Below, piece after piece: positions 54,529 through 64,000 of a stretch of 64,000 nucleotides of DNA (its first letter is position 1; every line of letters starts with the position of its first letter). Both the position numbers and the translations under genes were made by a program. A model generated the notes under the pieces. The model was not told the DNA's origin. It searched no databases and saw only the letters and a program-made list of their open reading frames with translations. Source of the stretch: VAZQ01 sp963840535 (GTDB lineage Bacteria > Pseudomonadota > Alphaproteobacteria > Rhizobiales > Xanthobacteraceae); contig CAWIZJ010000056.1 in NCBI GenBank assembly GCA_963840535.1, positions 1 through 64,000 on the forward strand. The letters run 5' to 3'.

Positions 54529-56113
54529 ATGAGTTCCATGAGGTCCGAGGACGCCATCGGCGCCAAGGGGCGGCCGTTCACCGGCGCCGAATATCTCGCC
54601 AGCCTGCGGGACGGGCGCGAGGTGTATGTCTACGGCGAGCGGGTGGAGGACGTCACCACCCATCCCGCCTTCCGCAATTCGGCGCGCTCGATTGCCAGGC
54701 TCTACGAGGCCCTTCACCACCCCAGGACCAAGGACCTGCTCACCACCTCAACCGACACCGGGTCGGGCGGCTTCACACACAGATTTTTTCGCGCCGCCCA
54801 CTCGCGCGAGGAGTTGATCGCGCAACGTGATGCCATCGCCCAATGGGCGCGGATGTCATACGGCTGGATGGGCCGCTCTCCCGACTACAAAGCCTCGTTG
54901 ATGAATACGCTGGGAGCCAATCATCAATTCTATGGCAAATTCTCCGGCAACGCCAAAGCGTGGTATCGGCGCGCTCAGGAGCATGTATTGTTCATGAACC
55001 ACGCCATCGTCAATCCTCCGGTCGATCGCGCCAAGGCAGCCGATCAGGTCAAGGACGTGTTCATCGCTATCCAAAAGGAGACCGACGCGGGTATCTACGT
55101 ATCCGGCGCCAAGGTGGTCGCGACTTCATCGGCGCTGACCCATTACAACTTCCTCGGCCAGAACGCGGCGGTGCCGACACACGATACCGATCTCGCGGTC
55201 ATGTTCATCGCTCCGATGAATGCTCCGGGGGTGAAGCTGTTCTGCCGCACTTCCTACGAGATGATGGCGAGCGTGATGGGTACGCCGTTCGACTATCCGC
55301 TGTCCTCGCGGTTCGACGAGAACGATGCGATCTTCGTGTTCGACAACGCGTTCATCCCGTGGGAGGACGTGCTTCTGCACCGCGATCTGGAGAAGCTCAA
55401 GATCTTCTTCCCGCAGTCGGGGTTCCTCGCCGGCTATCAGTTCCAGGGCTGCACGCGGCTTGCGGTCAAGCTCGATTTCATGGTCGGGATCATCGCAAAG
55501 GCGCTTCGCACGACCGGAGCTGATGAGTTTCGCGGCAACCAGGCGATGCTCGGCGAGGTAATCGCTTGGCGTAATCTGTTCTGGGCGTTGACGGAAGCGA
55601 TGGCTGCCAATCCAACGCCCTGGGTCGACGGTGCGGTGCTGCCAAACGTGCAATCGGGTTCGAGCTACCGCGTGTTCGCCGGTGAGGCCTATGGCCGCGT
55701 CAAGGAAATCGTAGAGAAAATAGTCGCGTCCGCGCTCATCTATCTTCCGTCCTCTGCCAGGGATTTCAAAAACCCCGCGATCGACCAATATCTCGCCAAA
55801 TACGTGCGCGGGATCGTACGGGATCGGCTACAAGGAGCGCATCAAGGTCATGAAGCTGCTGTGGGACGCTATCGGTACCGAGTTCGGCGGCCGTCACGAG
55901 CTTTACGAGATGAACTACGCCGGCAACCACGAGGACATCCGCATCCAGGCGATGTGGAACGCGCGCACTACCGGTACCCTCGACGGCATGATCGCGCTCG
56001 CGGAACAATGCCTCTCGGACTACGATGAGAACGGTTGGTGCGATGCTGCCTGGGTCGACCCCGACGACGTGGCGTTTCCCGGGATTGCGGCGACGAAGCG
56101 CGCGGCGGAGTGA
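54529..56113 (+). CDS. 4-hydroxyphenylacetate 3-monooxygenase (HpaB-like) oxygenase, one frameshift
   Basis: FADH2-using hydroxylase of the HpaB family, about 527 residues; inserts a second hydroxyl next to an existing phenol. ATG 54529 has AAAGGA upstream and gives MSSMRSEDAIGAKGRPFTGA. Visible are RVEDVTTHPAFRNSARSIAR, the flavin/substrate segments WARMSYGWMGRSPDYKA and TDTGSGGFTHRFFRAAHSR, and FDYPLSSRFDENDAIFVFDN with IPWEDVLLHRD. A break near 55815 is followed by GYKERIKVMKLLWDAIGTEF and LYEMNYAGNHEDIRIQAMWN. The HpaC-like reductase gene is 7 nt downstream. The substrate may be a hydroxybenzoate or hydroxyphenylacetate, given the pca genes nearby. Confidence 0.9.
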
Positions 56114-56120
56114 TTGTAGA

Positions 56121-56676
56121 ATGAGCTGGATCGATCAACGTCCGGATGACGCGATGGACGGCGCCTTCACGGCGGTGGGCCCCGCAGTCGTGCGCACGGT
56201 CGAACCCGCAGCCTTCCGCGAAGCGATGAGCCGTATCGGCGCGGCGGTCCACGTGATCACCACCGCCGGGCCCGGTGGCAAGGCTGGTGCGACCGCCACT
56301 GCGGTGTGCTCGGTTTCGGACGCCCCACCGACTTTGCTGATGTGCCTCAACCGCCGGAGCCAGACCAATCCGGCCGTGGTGGAGAACGGCGTGTTTTGCG
56401 TCAATACGTTGGGCGCCGGCAGGCGACGAGATCGCAGATGTCTTCGCGGGCCGCACCGGCCTCGCTGGCAGTGAGCGCTTCGCAAGCGGAGACTGGGCGA
56501 CGCTATCGACCGGTAGCCCGGCACTCGCCGCGGCGGTCGTCGTGTTCGATTGCCGCCTTATCGAGGTGCGCTCGGTCGGCAGCCATAACGTCTTCTTTGG
56601 TGCGGTCGAAACGGTTCGGCTTGGCCCGAGCGGTCCGGCGCTCGTCTACCACGATCGCGCGTACAAGCGGGTTTGA
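56121..56676 (+). CDS. Flavin reductase (HpaC-like), one frameshift
   Basis: NAD(P)H:flavin oxidoreductase that supplies FADH2 to the oxygenase upstream, about 185 residues. MSWIDQRPDDAMDGAFTAVG starts it; the flavin-reductase core begins FREAMSRIGAAVHVITTAGP, then TATAVCSVSDAPPTLLMCLN and NGVFCVNTLGAG. A break near 56424 is followed by DEIADVFAGRTGLAGSERFA, and FDCRLIEVRSVGSHNVFFGA with a stop at 56676. The tight spacing (7 nt) makes it the oxygenase partner. Confidence 0.9.
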
Positions 56677-56805
56677 CGAGGTCGGTTCGCCGAATGCCGA
56701 GGTCGCCCCCTCCGGGGGCGCGATCATCTTCCGGAATGTGAACGGCGGCATTTCTCGCGGCTTTGACGCATTTCCCGGGCGACCGAGCTGGCATATGATT
56801 TGTGC

Positions 56806-57702
56806 ATGGCCACCACTGCGCTGCCGCTGTTTCACCTCTACGGCGATCCGCCTGACGATCAGGCGTTCGATTTCATTCACATCGAGACCATCTCGTCACG
56901 CTCCTCGATCCACGACTGGACCATCCGTGCTCACCGCCACCGCAATCTGTTTCAGATCCTTCTGATCGAACGAGGCGGTGGCGAGATGACGCTCGAAGCG
57001 GCCATCATCACCTTCGACGCGCCGTGCTGCCATCCTGGTGCCGGCCACCGTCGCGCATGGGTTCCGCTTCAGGCCTGGGCGCGACCGACGGCTGGGTGCT
57101 GACGTTCACCGAGGATGTGGCCGAAGCGATGGGCGATCGCCGCGGGGAGGGGCTGGCGCGGCTCAAGGCGCTCGCCCAGGCCCCGGTGGTACCGTTGGGG
57201 GAAGACGAGCGAGATCGGCTATCGAAGCTGGCGCTGGCACTCAACGAGGAGCATTTCTTGGCGCGTCCCGGCTTCCATGTTGCCATGCGCGGGCTGCTGG
57301 CGCTGACCGCGGTGGAGGTGGCGCGATTGGCGGCCAGCCGCGCGCGCACAGGCAATGAGTTGGTAGCGGATCGAGCCTACCGGAGCCACCGTTGAGGCAC
57401 TGCGCAGACTGGTCGAGGAGCATTTTCACAGAGAGCGGCAGCTCGCGTTCTACGCCGACAAGCTGGCGATGACGGTCGACCGCCTGAACGACCATGTCCG
57501 GCGTGCGACCGGCGTCACCGCCGGACACTTGATCCGTCAACGCGTGCTTACCGAAGCCAAGCGCCAGCTGGTGTTCACCAGCCAGCCGATACACGAGATC
57601 GCCTATGACCTCGCATTCTCCGATCCTTCCCATTTCGCCCGCTTCTTTCGCAAGCAGACCGGCACGACGCCGCAAGCGTTCCGGGCAGCGAGAGGGGGAT
57701 AG
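56806..57702 (+). CDS. AraC-family regulator (PobR/HpaA type), three frameshifts
   Basis: Transcription factor of about 298 residues, most likely controlling the neighbouring aromatic genes. The cupin-like N-terminus is MATTALPLFHLYGDPPDDQA, FIHIETISSRSSIHDWTIRA, HRHRNLFQILLIERGGGEMT, a pattern shared by the PobR and HpaA activators. Breaks occur near 57018, 57075 and 57376. The C-terminal AraC domain reads YADKLAMTVDRLNDHVRRAT and IAYDLAFSDPSHFARFFRKQ followed by TGTTPQAFRAARG, with both helix-turn-helix motifs. The inducer is probably a hydroxylated aromatic acid. Confidence 0.82.
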
Positions 57703-57718
57703 CAGCAGCTCGAGGACG

Positions 57719-58120
57719 CTACCCCGGCGCTCCGGACGCCTCACCGATCTCCTTGAGCACTTCGGCGAGTTCGCGGAATGCATGATTTCCCACCGGCACG
57801 CCGCAATAGATCGCCTGTTGCAAGAGAATCTCCTTGATGTCGTCGATCGAGAAGGCGCCTTCGACCAAAGCGGCACGCACGTGCATGCGAAATTCTTCCC
57901 AACGGCCGATTGCCATCATGGTGCCGATGACGAGGATGCGGCGCGTACGCTCATCGAAATGCGGTCGTGTCCATACTTCGCCCCAAGCGCAACGTGTAAT
58001 GAAATCCTGCCACTCCCGATTGTATGCGTTCTTGCCGGCGTCGGCGCGATCGACCCAGGCATTGCCTAGTACCTTTCGACGAACATCGGCGCCACGTTGG
58101 TAGCGTTCCTTGTCATCCAT
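57719..58120 (-). CDS. pcaC: 4-carboxymuconolactone decarboxylase
   Basis: AhpD-like fold enzyme of the protocatechuate branch of the beta-ketoadipate pathway, 133 residues. From ATG 58120: MDDKERYQRGADVRRKVLGN, then QDFITRCAWGEVWTRPHFDE, RTRRILVIGTMMAIGRWEEF and EILLQQAIYCGVPVGNHAFR, a full match to PcaC. The upstream in-frame start at 58177 adds residues before the true N-terminus. Leftward gene with pcaD and pcaB upstream, ending 16 nt from the convergent AraC gene. Intact. Confidence 0.94.
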   Translation of the reverse strand: MDDKERYQRGADVRRKVLGNAWVDRADAGKNAYNREWQDFITRCAWGEVWTRPHFDERTRRILVIGTMMAIGRWEEFRMHVRAALVEGAFSIDDIKEILLQQAIYCGVPVGNHAFRELAEVLKEIGEASGAPG

Positions 58121-58180
58121 GCGATCCTCCGGATCGAGTGGCAGAGGACATACGGCTACGCTGGGTTCTCCGTCCATCCG

Positions 58181-58964
58181 TCATCCGGCAAGCAGGAATC
58201 CGAGCACGGCCGCCGTATAGGCGTCCCGTTGCTCGACATTGGACATGTGCGCCGCATCGAGCACGGTGAGTTGGGCGCCGGGAATGCTGTTCTTGATGTA
58301 CTCGTTGGCCTCGAGCGGGGTCGCTGGATCATGCCGGCCGGCAATGACGAGGGTAGGCGCCTTGATCCTCGTCAATAGCGCACGGTGGTCCATGTCGCGC
58401 ACCGCTTCGCCACAAGCGATGTAGCCGTCGAGTGGAGTATCGGCAAACATCGCCTTGATGGGCGCGACCGCCTCAGGTGAGCGCTCGAGGAATCCCTTGG
58501 TGAACCAACGCTCCATGTTTGGTCCGGCGAAGGCGGCGATTCCCTTCTCGCGCACGAGTGCGAGGCGGTCGTTCCATGCAGATTTGTCGGGGAAATAGCT
58601 CGACGTGTTGGTAAGGACGAGCCGCTCGACCCGCTCCGGCGCGTTGGCGCCGAGCCACTGGCCTACCATGCCGCCCATGGAGAGCCCGCACCAGTTGATC
58701 TTCTCGAGACCGAGCCCATCGAGCACGGCGAGAACGTCGCGGCCGAGGCGCTCCATCGTATAAGGTCCCGGCGGGCAGCCGGACTTGCCATGGCCGCGGC
58801 GGTCGTAGCGTACCAGGCGGAAGTGTCGGGTGAAGGGCTGCAACTTGGCCGTCCCACATTTGCAAGGTCGTGCCGAGCGAGTTCGAGAACATGAGCACGG
58901 GTGCGTGTTGCGGCCCTTCGACTTGGACATGGATCGCGCAGCCGTCAGCATCGATTACGGGCAT
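58181..58964 (-). CDS. pcaD: 3-oxoadipate enol-lactonase, one frameshift
   Basis: Alpha/beta-hydrolase of about 261 residues that opens 3-oxoadipate enol-lactone. MPVIDADGCAIHVQVEGPQH starts it, then VLMFSNSLGTTLQMWDGQVA. A break near 58847 is followed by FRLVRYDRRGHGKSGCPPGP, and the nucleophile elbow CGLSMGGMVGQWLGANAPE. The Asp is in VIAGRHDPATPLEANEYI and the His in LDAAHMSNVEQRDAYTAAV. The gene lies between pcaB and pcaC, in the order pcaB-pcaD-pcaC on the minus strand. Confidence 0.9.
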
Positions 58965-58989
58965 GGTTCTCCCTCGTGCGGATCGGTGC

Positions 58990-60365
58990 TCAGCGTTTGG
59001 AGATGCGTCCCTGGAGCGATCCGATGATGCGATCGATCAGGGTTTGCGCAGCGCCTTGGTAGCCCATGGGCTCGAACAGCCGGGCGAGCTCGCCGACGCT
59101 GAGGTTGAGTTTACCCGCTCGTCCTCGCCGAGCACTTCCTGCAACTCGCGCTTGGCGGCGGTGGCCTTCCTGCTGGCTTCCTCTACGAGGCGATGCGCTT
59201 CCTCCTTTCCGACTTTGGCAGCCGAGGGCGAGCGACACGGCTTCGGCCATGATCTGACCGCGAGTTTCGGTCGAGGTTGAGGCGCATCCGTTCGCCATCG
59301 ACCTCGAGACCTTGCGCAATTTCGACGACGGCGTTGACAGCGCCCGAGGTGACCAGCGCCAGTGCCGGGAAAGGTGGGCCATTCCGCCTGCCAGCCGCCG
59401 AGGGCACGCTCATGCTCCTGCACCTGTGCCGCCAGAATGGTGGCCGCCAGATTCGGAGCGATGGTCGCCGCCGCAAGCGCTGCCGCCGCTGCGATCGGGA
59501 TTGCGCTTGTGCGGCAGCGTCGAGGAGCCGCCGCGCCCGGGCGCGGCGGGCTCGAAGGCCTCGCCCACGTCGGTCTGCATCAGCAGCGAGACATCGCGCG
59601 CGATCTTGCCGCATGTGCCGGTGAGAATGGCGAACGCGGACGCGACCTCCGCCAACCGATCGCGGTGACTGTGCCATGGCGACTCCGGCAGCGGCAGATC
59701 GAGCAGGGCGGCAAGCCGCTCGGCGACGTCGAGGCCTCTGTCGTTGAGTGCGGCGAGCGTGCCGACGGCGCCGCCGAATTGCAGCACCAACGCCTCGCGC
59801 CGCAGTCGCCGCAACCGGTCGCGTGAACGCGCCAGCGCCGCCGCATACCCGGCTAGCTTGAGCCCGAACGGCATGGGCAGGGCGTGCTGCATCCAGGTAC
59901 GCCCTACTGCCGCGGTGCGGCGATGGCGACCGGCGAGCGCGGTGAAGCCTTCGATCGCGCGATTGAGATCGGCGACGAGAGCGTCGATTACTGCCCGCAG
60001 CTCGAGCACCAGTGCAGTATCGATGACATCCTGGCTGGTGGCTCCCCAGTGCACGTACCCGCTGCGGTGGCATCGGTCTTGGCGACCTCGGCGGTCAGCG
60101 CCTTGATCAAAGGGATCGCGACATTGCCGGCCACGACTGCCTCTTCGCCCAGGGTCTTGGCGTCGTAGTGTTCGGCACGGGCGGCAGCGGCGATATGATC
60201 GGTGGTGAGCGCCGGTATGATGCCGAGTGCGGCTTGCGCGCGTGCGAGCGCAACTTCGAAGTCGAGCATGCGTTGCAAGCGCGCGCCGTCATCCACGATG
60301 GCGCGCACGGTCGCGCTCGAGATCAGCGGGGTCAGCAGCGACGACGGTGAGAGAGGATTGGTCAT
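58990..60365 (-). CDS. pcaB: 3-carboxy-cis,cis-muconate cycloisomerase, six or so frameshifts
   Basis: Fumarase/lyase-superfamily enzyme, about 450 residues, step two of protocatechuate breakdown. MTNPLSPSSLLTPLISSATV begins it, then ARAQAALGIIPALTTDHIAA, and after a break YVHWGATSQDVIDTALVLEL. The lyase signature is GGSSTLPHKRNP and the region MQTDVGEAFEPAAPGRGG precedes it. It ends LARLFEPMGYQGAAQTLIDR. Apparent breaks lie near 60058, 59498, 59367, 59265, 59222 and 59120, each repaired by one base. The density of breaks here is the highest in the window. It could be a decayed copy, but pcaD and pcaC beside it look functional. Confidence 0.82.
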
Positions 60366-60669
60366 TGCGGCACGCCGGGCGGCCCACCAATAGCTGCCCG
60401 CGGCCGGGCGCCAACCCCCACGCGGATCAAGTCGTGCAAGGATCGCGAGCCCGTCAGAAAGCGGTTTTTCCTTTGCACGACGCCGTCCTATAGTCGTCTG
60501 CACAGGGCCGTTGCGGGTCGTGCCGCTGACTGCAAGTCGGGTTTACCCGCCTTGCGACACTTGATAGGGCGAGTCGTGGCCAGTCGGATGCTTGCTGCGT
60601 CCGGTCATTGGCGGGGCCAGGGACGTGGACGATCGGCAAACGGCCCGAATATCGAGACGGAGTAGGCCG
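60366..60669. promoter_or_regulatory. Divergent intergenic region between pcaB and coxG
   Basis: About 300 bases without a convincing gene on either strand. It should hold the leftward pca promoter and the rightward coxG promoter. No repeat or operator stands out. Confidence 0.35.
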
Positions 60670-61123
60670 ATGGCAATGACCATGAATGGGCAGGTTCAGC
60701 TGGCTGCGAGCCGCGAGCTGGTCTGGGCGAAGCTCAACGATCCCGAGGTGCTCAAGAGCTGCATTCCGGGCAGCGAACAGCTCGACAAGATCTCGGACAA
60801 CGAGTTCCAGGCCATCGCCACCGTCAAGGTCGGCCCGGTGAAGGCGCGCTGGAAGGGCAAAGTCAGGCTTTCGGACCTCGACCCGCCCAACAGCTATCGG
60901 ATCTCGGGCGAAGGGGAGGGAGGGGTCGCCGGCTTTGCGAAGGGCGGCTGCTAAGGTCTCGTTGACCGATAAGGATGGCGGAACGTTGCTTACCTATGAC
61001 GTGGAGGCGCAGATCGGCGGCAAGCTCGCCCAACTCGGTCAGCGTCTCATCAACAGCGCGGCGAAGAAGACGGCCGACGACTTCTTCGAGAAGTTCGCGG
61101 CAGCGGTGGCCGCGAGCCAATGA
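60670..61123 (+). CDS. coxG: CoxG-like SRPBCC protein, one frameshift
   Basis: A CoxG / carbon monoxide dehydrogenase subunit G family protein, about 150 residues, START/SRPBCC fold; needed for membrane anchoring of CODH-type enzymes in Oligotropha. From ATG 60670: MAMTMNGQVQLAASRELVWA, then LNDPEVLKSCIPGSEQLDKI and GPVKARWKGKVRLSDLDPPN. A break near 60945 is followed by AKVSLTDKDGGTLLTYDVEA and INSAAKKTADDFFEKFAAAV. It precedes the coxS- and coxL-like genes by about 190 nt. Confidence 0.88.
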
Positions 61124-61308
61124 TCACCTATTCTGCACTCGGGAGGGACTGAACGCCCTTGACCGGGCGTGTATCGGGGGTTCAGAGTTGACTTGTTCCA
61201 AACCGTGCCCCGGGGCAAAATCGACCCAATCTTGACCCGATCCGCCGCCGGCATCGTCCGACGATGCGAAAAAAGAGGCCTTTTGGCCAGGATTTTAGGG
61301 AGGAAGCC

Positions 61309-61789
61309 ATGTCCGCCGTCGCAATGACGGTGAACGGTAAAGCCGTCACCGGTGATGTCGATCCGCGCACCCTTCTGGTGCAGTTCCTGCGCGAGCACTT
61401 GCGGCTCACCGGCACCCATGTCGGCTGCGATACCTCCCAATGCGGCGCCTGCGTCGTGCACGTGAACGGCAAGGCGGTGAAAGCCTGCACGGTCTTCGCC
61501 TGGCAAGCGGAGGGCGCCGACGTCCTCACCATCGAGGGGCTCGCAGAGCCGAGCGGCCCGCTGCATCCCATGCAGGAGGCCTTCCGCGAACATCACGGGC
61601 TGCAGTGCGGCTATTGCACCCCGGGCATGATCATGACGGCGGTCGACATGGTGTACCGCAAGGGCAACGACCTCGACGACCACACAATTCGCCATGAACT
61701 CGAAGGAAATCTCTGCCGCTGCACGGGCTACCACAACATCGTAAAGGCGATCGCGGCCGGTGCACGAAGCCATGGGAAAGGCCACGTGA
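61309..61789 (+). CDS. coxS: (2Fe-2S) small subunit of a molybdenum hydroxylase (CoxS-like), one frameshift
   Basis: Iron-sulfur subunit of about 160 residues. ATG 61309 gives MSAVAMTVNGKAVTGDVDPR. The plant-type cluster is GCDTSQCGACVVHVNGKAVK with CTVFAW, and the second cluster is QCGYCTPGMIMTAVDMVYR and NLCRCTGYHNIVKAIAAG. An extra base near 61764 hides the true end, which reads GAEAMGKAT and a TGA at 61787-61789. Electrons from the Mo site of the large subunit pass through these clusters. coxL follows after 123 nt. A coxM (FAD) gene is not between them. Confidence 0.92.
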
Positions 61790-61912
61790 CAGTGATCAGA
61801 AGGCAGGTGCCGGCAGTCCGTCGCGGACGAGCGGACGATTTCGCGGCTCCCTTCCCGCTGTCTGATTTCCGGCTCCCGACATGCGAAGGCGTCATCCAGG
61901 GAGGAGACGGCC

Positions 61913-64000
61913 ATGAGCGCAACCGGCATCGGCGCGGCGGTACGCCGCAAAGAGGACCAGCGGTTTCATTACCGGCAAGGGCCACTTTACCGACGACATC
62001 AACCGTCCCGGCCAGGCCTACGCGTATTTCCTGCGCTCTCCGCATGCCCATGCCAGGATCAAGCGGATCGACTCCAAGGCGGCTTCCGGCATGCCGGGCG
62101 TGCTCGCGGTGCTTACCGGTCAGGAGCTCGCCGCGGACAAGATCGGAGGGCTCATCTGCGGCTGGATGATCAAGTCAAAGGACGGCTCGCCGATGAAGAT
62201 GGCGCCGCATCCCGGCGATCGCTCACGGCAAGGCCAACCATGTCGGCGACCCGGTTGCGGTGGTCATCGCCGAAACGCTGGCACAGGCCAAGGACGCAGC
62301 CGAGAAGATCAAGCGTGGATTACGAGGTGCTTGCCGCCGTGGCGGATCCCGCCAAGGCACAGAGCAACGGCGTCCCACAAATCCACGAGGTCGCTCCGCG
62401 AAACACCATCTACCAATGGCATCTCGGCGACCCGAAGGCGACCGACGCGGCCTTCAAGGCCGCCAAGCACGTCACCAAGCTCGATCTCATCAACAACCGC
62501 CTGGTGCCGAACGCGATCGAGCCCCGTGCGGCGATCGGCGAATACGATGCCGGCACCGACAGCCTCACGCTCTGGAACACCACCCAGAATCCGCATGTTG
62601 CGCGTCTGCGTCATTTCCGCCTTCGTCGGCATTGCGCCCGAGCACAAGCTGCGCGTAATCGCGCCGGACGTGGGCGGTGGCTTCGGCTCGAAGATCTTCA
62701 TCTATCCCGAGGAGGTCGTCTGCCTGTGGGCAGCGCGCAAGATCGGGCGGCCGGTAAAGTGGGTTTCGGAGCGCTCGGAAGCCTTCCTCGCCGATGCCCA
62801 CGGCCGCGATCACGTGACCCATGCCGAGATGGCGTTCGACGCGGACGGCAAGGTGACGGGACTCAAGGTCAAGACCATCGCCAATCTCGGCGCCTATATG
62901 TCGACTTTCTCGTCGTCGGTACCGACCTATCTCTACGGCACGCTGCTCTCCGGTCAGTATGAGATCCCGGCGATCTATTGCGAGGTCGATGCGGTCTATA
63001 CCAACACCGTACCGGTCGACGCCTATCGCGGTGCCGGGCGGCCGGAGGCGACCTTCGTCGTCGAAAGGCTGATGGAGGTCGGCGCGCGCGAAATGCACAT
63101 CGACCCCGCCGACCTGCGCAAGAAGAATTTCATCAAGCGGTTTCCGTATCAGACACCAGTGATCATGGCCTACGACGCCGGGGACTATCATGCTTCGCTC
63201 AAGAAAGCGCTGGAGATCGCCGACTATTCCGGCTTCGGCAAGCGCAAGCGAGAAAGCGCGCGCCATGGCAAGCTGCGGGGCGTCGGCTTCTCGACCTATA
63301 TCGAGGCGTGCGGAATTGCACCGAGCCAGGCGGTTGGCTCGCTCGGCTGCGGTGTGGGCCTGTGGGAGTCCGCCGAGGTGCGGGTCAATCCGACCGGGTC
63401 GGTTGAAATCCTCACCGGCTGCCACCAGCACGGCCAAGGCCACGAGACCACCTTCGCGCAGGTCGTATGCGAGCGGCTCGGTATCCCGATCGAGAATATC
63501 AGTGTCATCCATGGCGATACCGACAAGGTGCAGTTCGGTATGGGCACCTATGGCTCGCGCTCCGGTGCGGTCGGCATCTCGGCGGTCGTGAAGGCGCTCG
63601 ACAAGATCGAGGCCAAGGCCAAGAAAGTTGCCGCCTATATGCTCGAAGCGGCTGAAGGCGACATCGAGTTCAAGGACGGCAAGTTCACTGTCGCCGGAAC
63701 CGACAAGACCGCGGCTTGGGGCGAGGTGGCGCTCAATGCATACATCGCGCACAAGTTCGTGGGCGCCGAGCTCGAACCGGGATTGAAGGAGGGAGCGTTT
63801 TACGATCCCACCAACTTCACGTTCCCTGCCGGATGCCACATATGCGAAGTCGAGATCGATCCGCAAACCGGCGAATGCGAGATCGTCGCCTGGACCGCAG
63901 TCGATGATTTTGGAATTGTCGTCAATCCCATGATCGTCGAGGGTCAGGTGCATGGCGGTGTTGCCCAGGGTGTAGGGCAGGCGCTGCTGGAGGGAGCGGT
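61913..64000 (+). CDS. coxL: Molybdenum hydroxylase large subunit (CoxL-like, form II), cut by window end, four frameshifts
   Basis: Molybdopterin subunit of the xanthine-oxidase family; about 695 residues are present and the gene continues past the window. MSATGIGAAVRRKEDQRF starts it. Frame breaks near 61965, 62212, 62314 and 62607 are each repaired by one base; after 62610 the frame is open to the end. Visible motifs are FTDDINRPGQAYAYFLRSPH, PDVGGGFGSKIFIYPEEVVC and the active-site loop VDAYRGAGRPEA. AYRGAGR is the form II motif; true CO dehydrogenase (form I) has AYRCSFR. So CO may not be the substrate. Downstream, HQHGQGHETTFAQVV and GTYGSRSGAVG match the MoCo-binding domains. Confidence 0.9.

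Noticed and set aside
58990..60365. pcaB as a true pseudogene
   Set aside because: Breaks are single bases, repaired to a full protein, and the adjacent pcaD and pcaC genes look functional; sequence errors fit better.

Overview
The window reads as a chromosomal stretch of an alphaproteobacterium of the order Hyphomicrobiales (Rhizobiales), probably near Bradyrhizobiaceae/Xanthobacteraceae. This rests on the high GC content, an alphaproteobacterial SOS box (GAAC-N7-GAAC) ahead of recA, the recA-metF-alaS-icd neighbourhood, an F1-ATPase inhibitor zeta (DUF1476) gene beside purC, and the run purC...purS...purQ-purL-bolA-grxD followed by rpsD and murI. Genus assignment is inference.

Layout. 1-6.2 kb: a Bug-type solute receptor (cut by the window edge), two small hypothetical genes, a glnA-like glutamine synthetase 9 nt ahead of a PflX/PflA-like radical SAM gene, and a ModA-like binding protein. 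6.4-11.1 kb: a complete leftward branched-chain amino acid type ABC transporter (binding protein, livH, livM, livG, livF). 11.6-17.3 kb: a compact integrated element abutting tRNA-Cys, made almost only of DNA-recombination and DNA-binding genes: two small HTH proteins, two tandem tyrosine recombinases, and divergently a ribbon-helix-helix-like protein and a third integrase. 17.5-29.1 kb: pcm, tolC, recA with its SOS box, metF, alaS, icd, an FkbM methyltransferase and a TrmJ-DUF559 fusion. 29.1-43.5 kb: an HpaI-like aldolase, a methyltransferase, the zeta inhibitor, the purine genes (purC, purS, purQ, purL; purB further on) with inserted genes (an arylmalonate-decarboxylase-like enzyme and a secreted Cys protein), bolA, grxD, rpsD, murI, and rpe-small ORF-purB. 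43.6-48.3 kb: DadA-like oxidoreductase, polysaccharide deacetylase, P1 peptidase, ccdA. 48.4-54.2 kb: a second complete Liv transporter. 54.5-60.4 kb: aromatic catabolism (HpaB/HpaC-like two-component hydroxylase, PobR-like AraC regulator, pcaC, pcaD, pcaB). 60.7-64 kb: coxG, coxS and the start of a form II coxL.

How the parts work together. Two Liv systems, a Bug receptor and a ModA-like receptor give a large uptake capacity. The hpaBC-like pair plus pcaBCD suggest hydroxylation of a phenolic acid and processing through the beta-ketoadipate pathway; protocatechuate 3,4-dioxygenase (pcaGH) is not in the window. The purine genes cover FGAM synthetase (PurS/PurQ/PurL), SAICAR synthetase and adenylosuccinate lyase.

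Quality warning. At least 40 single-base frameshifts break otherwise well conserved genes, including essential ones (alaS has four). Many sit in short homopolymers. They are most simply explained as indel errors in the sequence, not real pseudogenes. I therefore give full gene spans and the approximate shift position for each.
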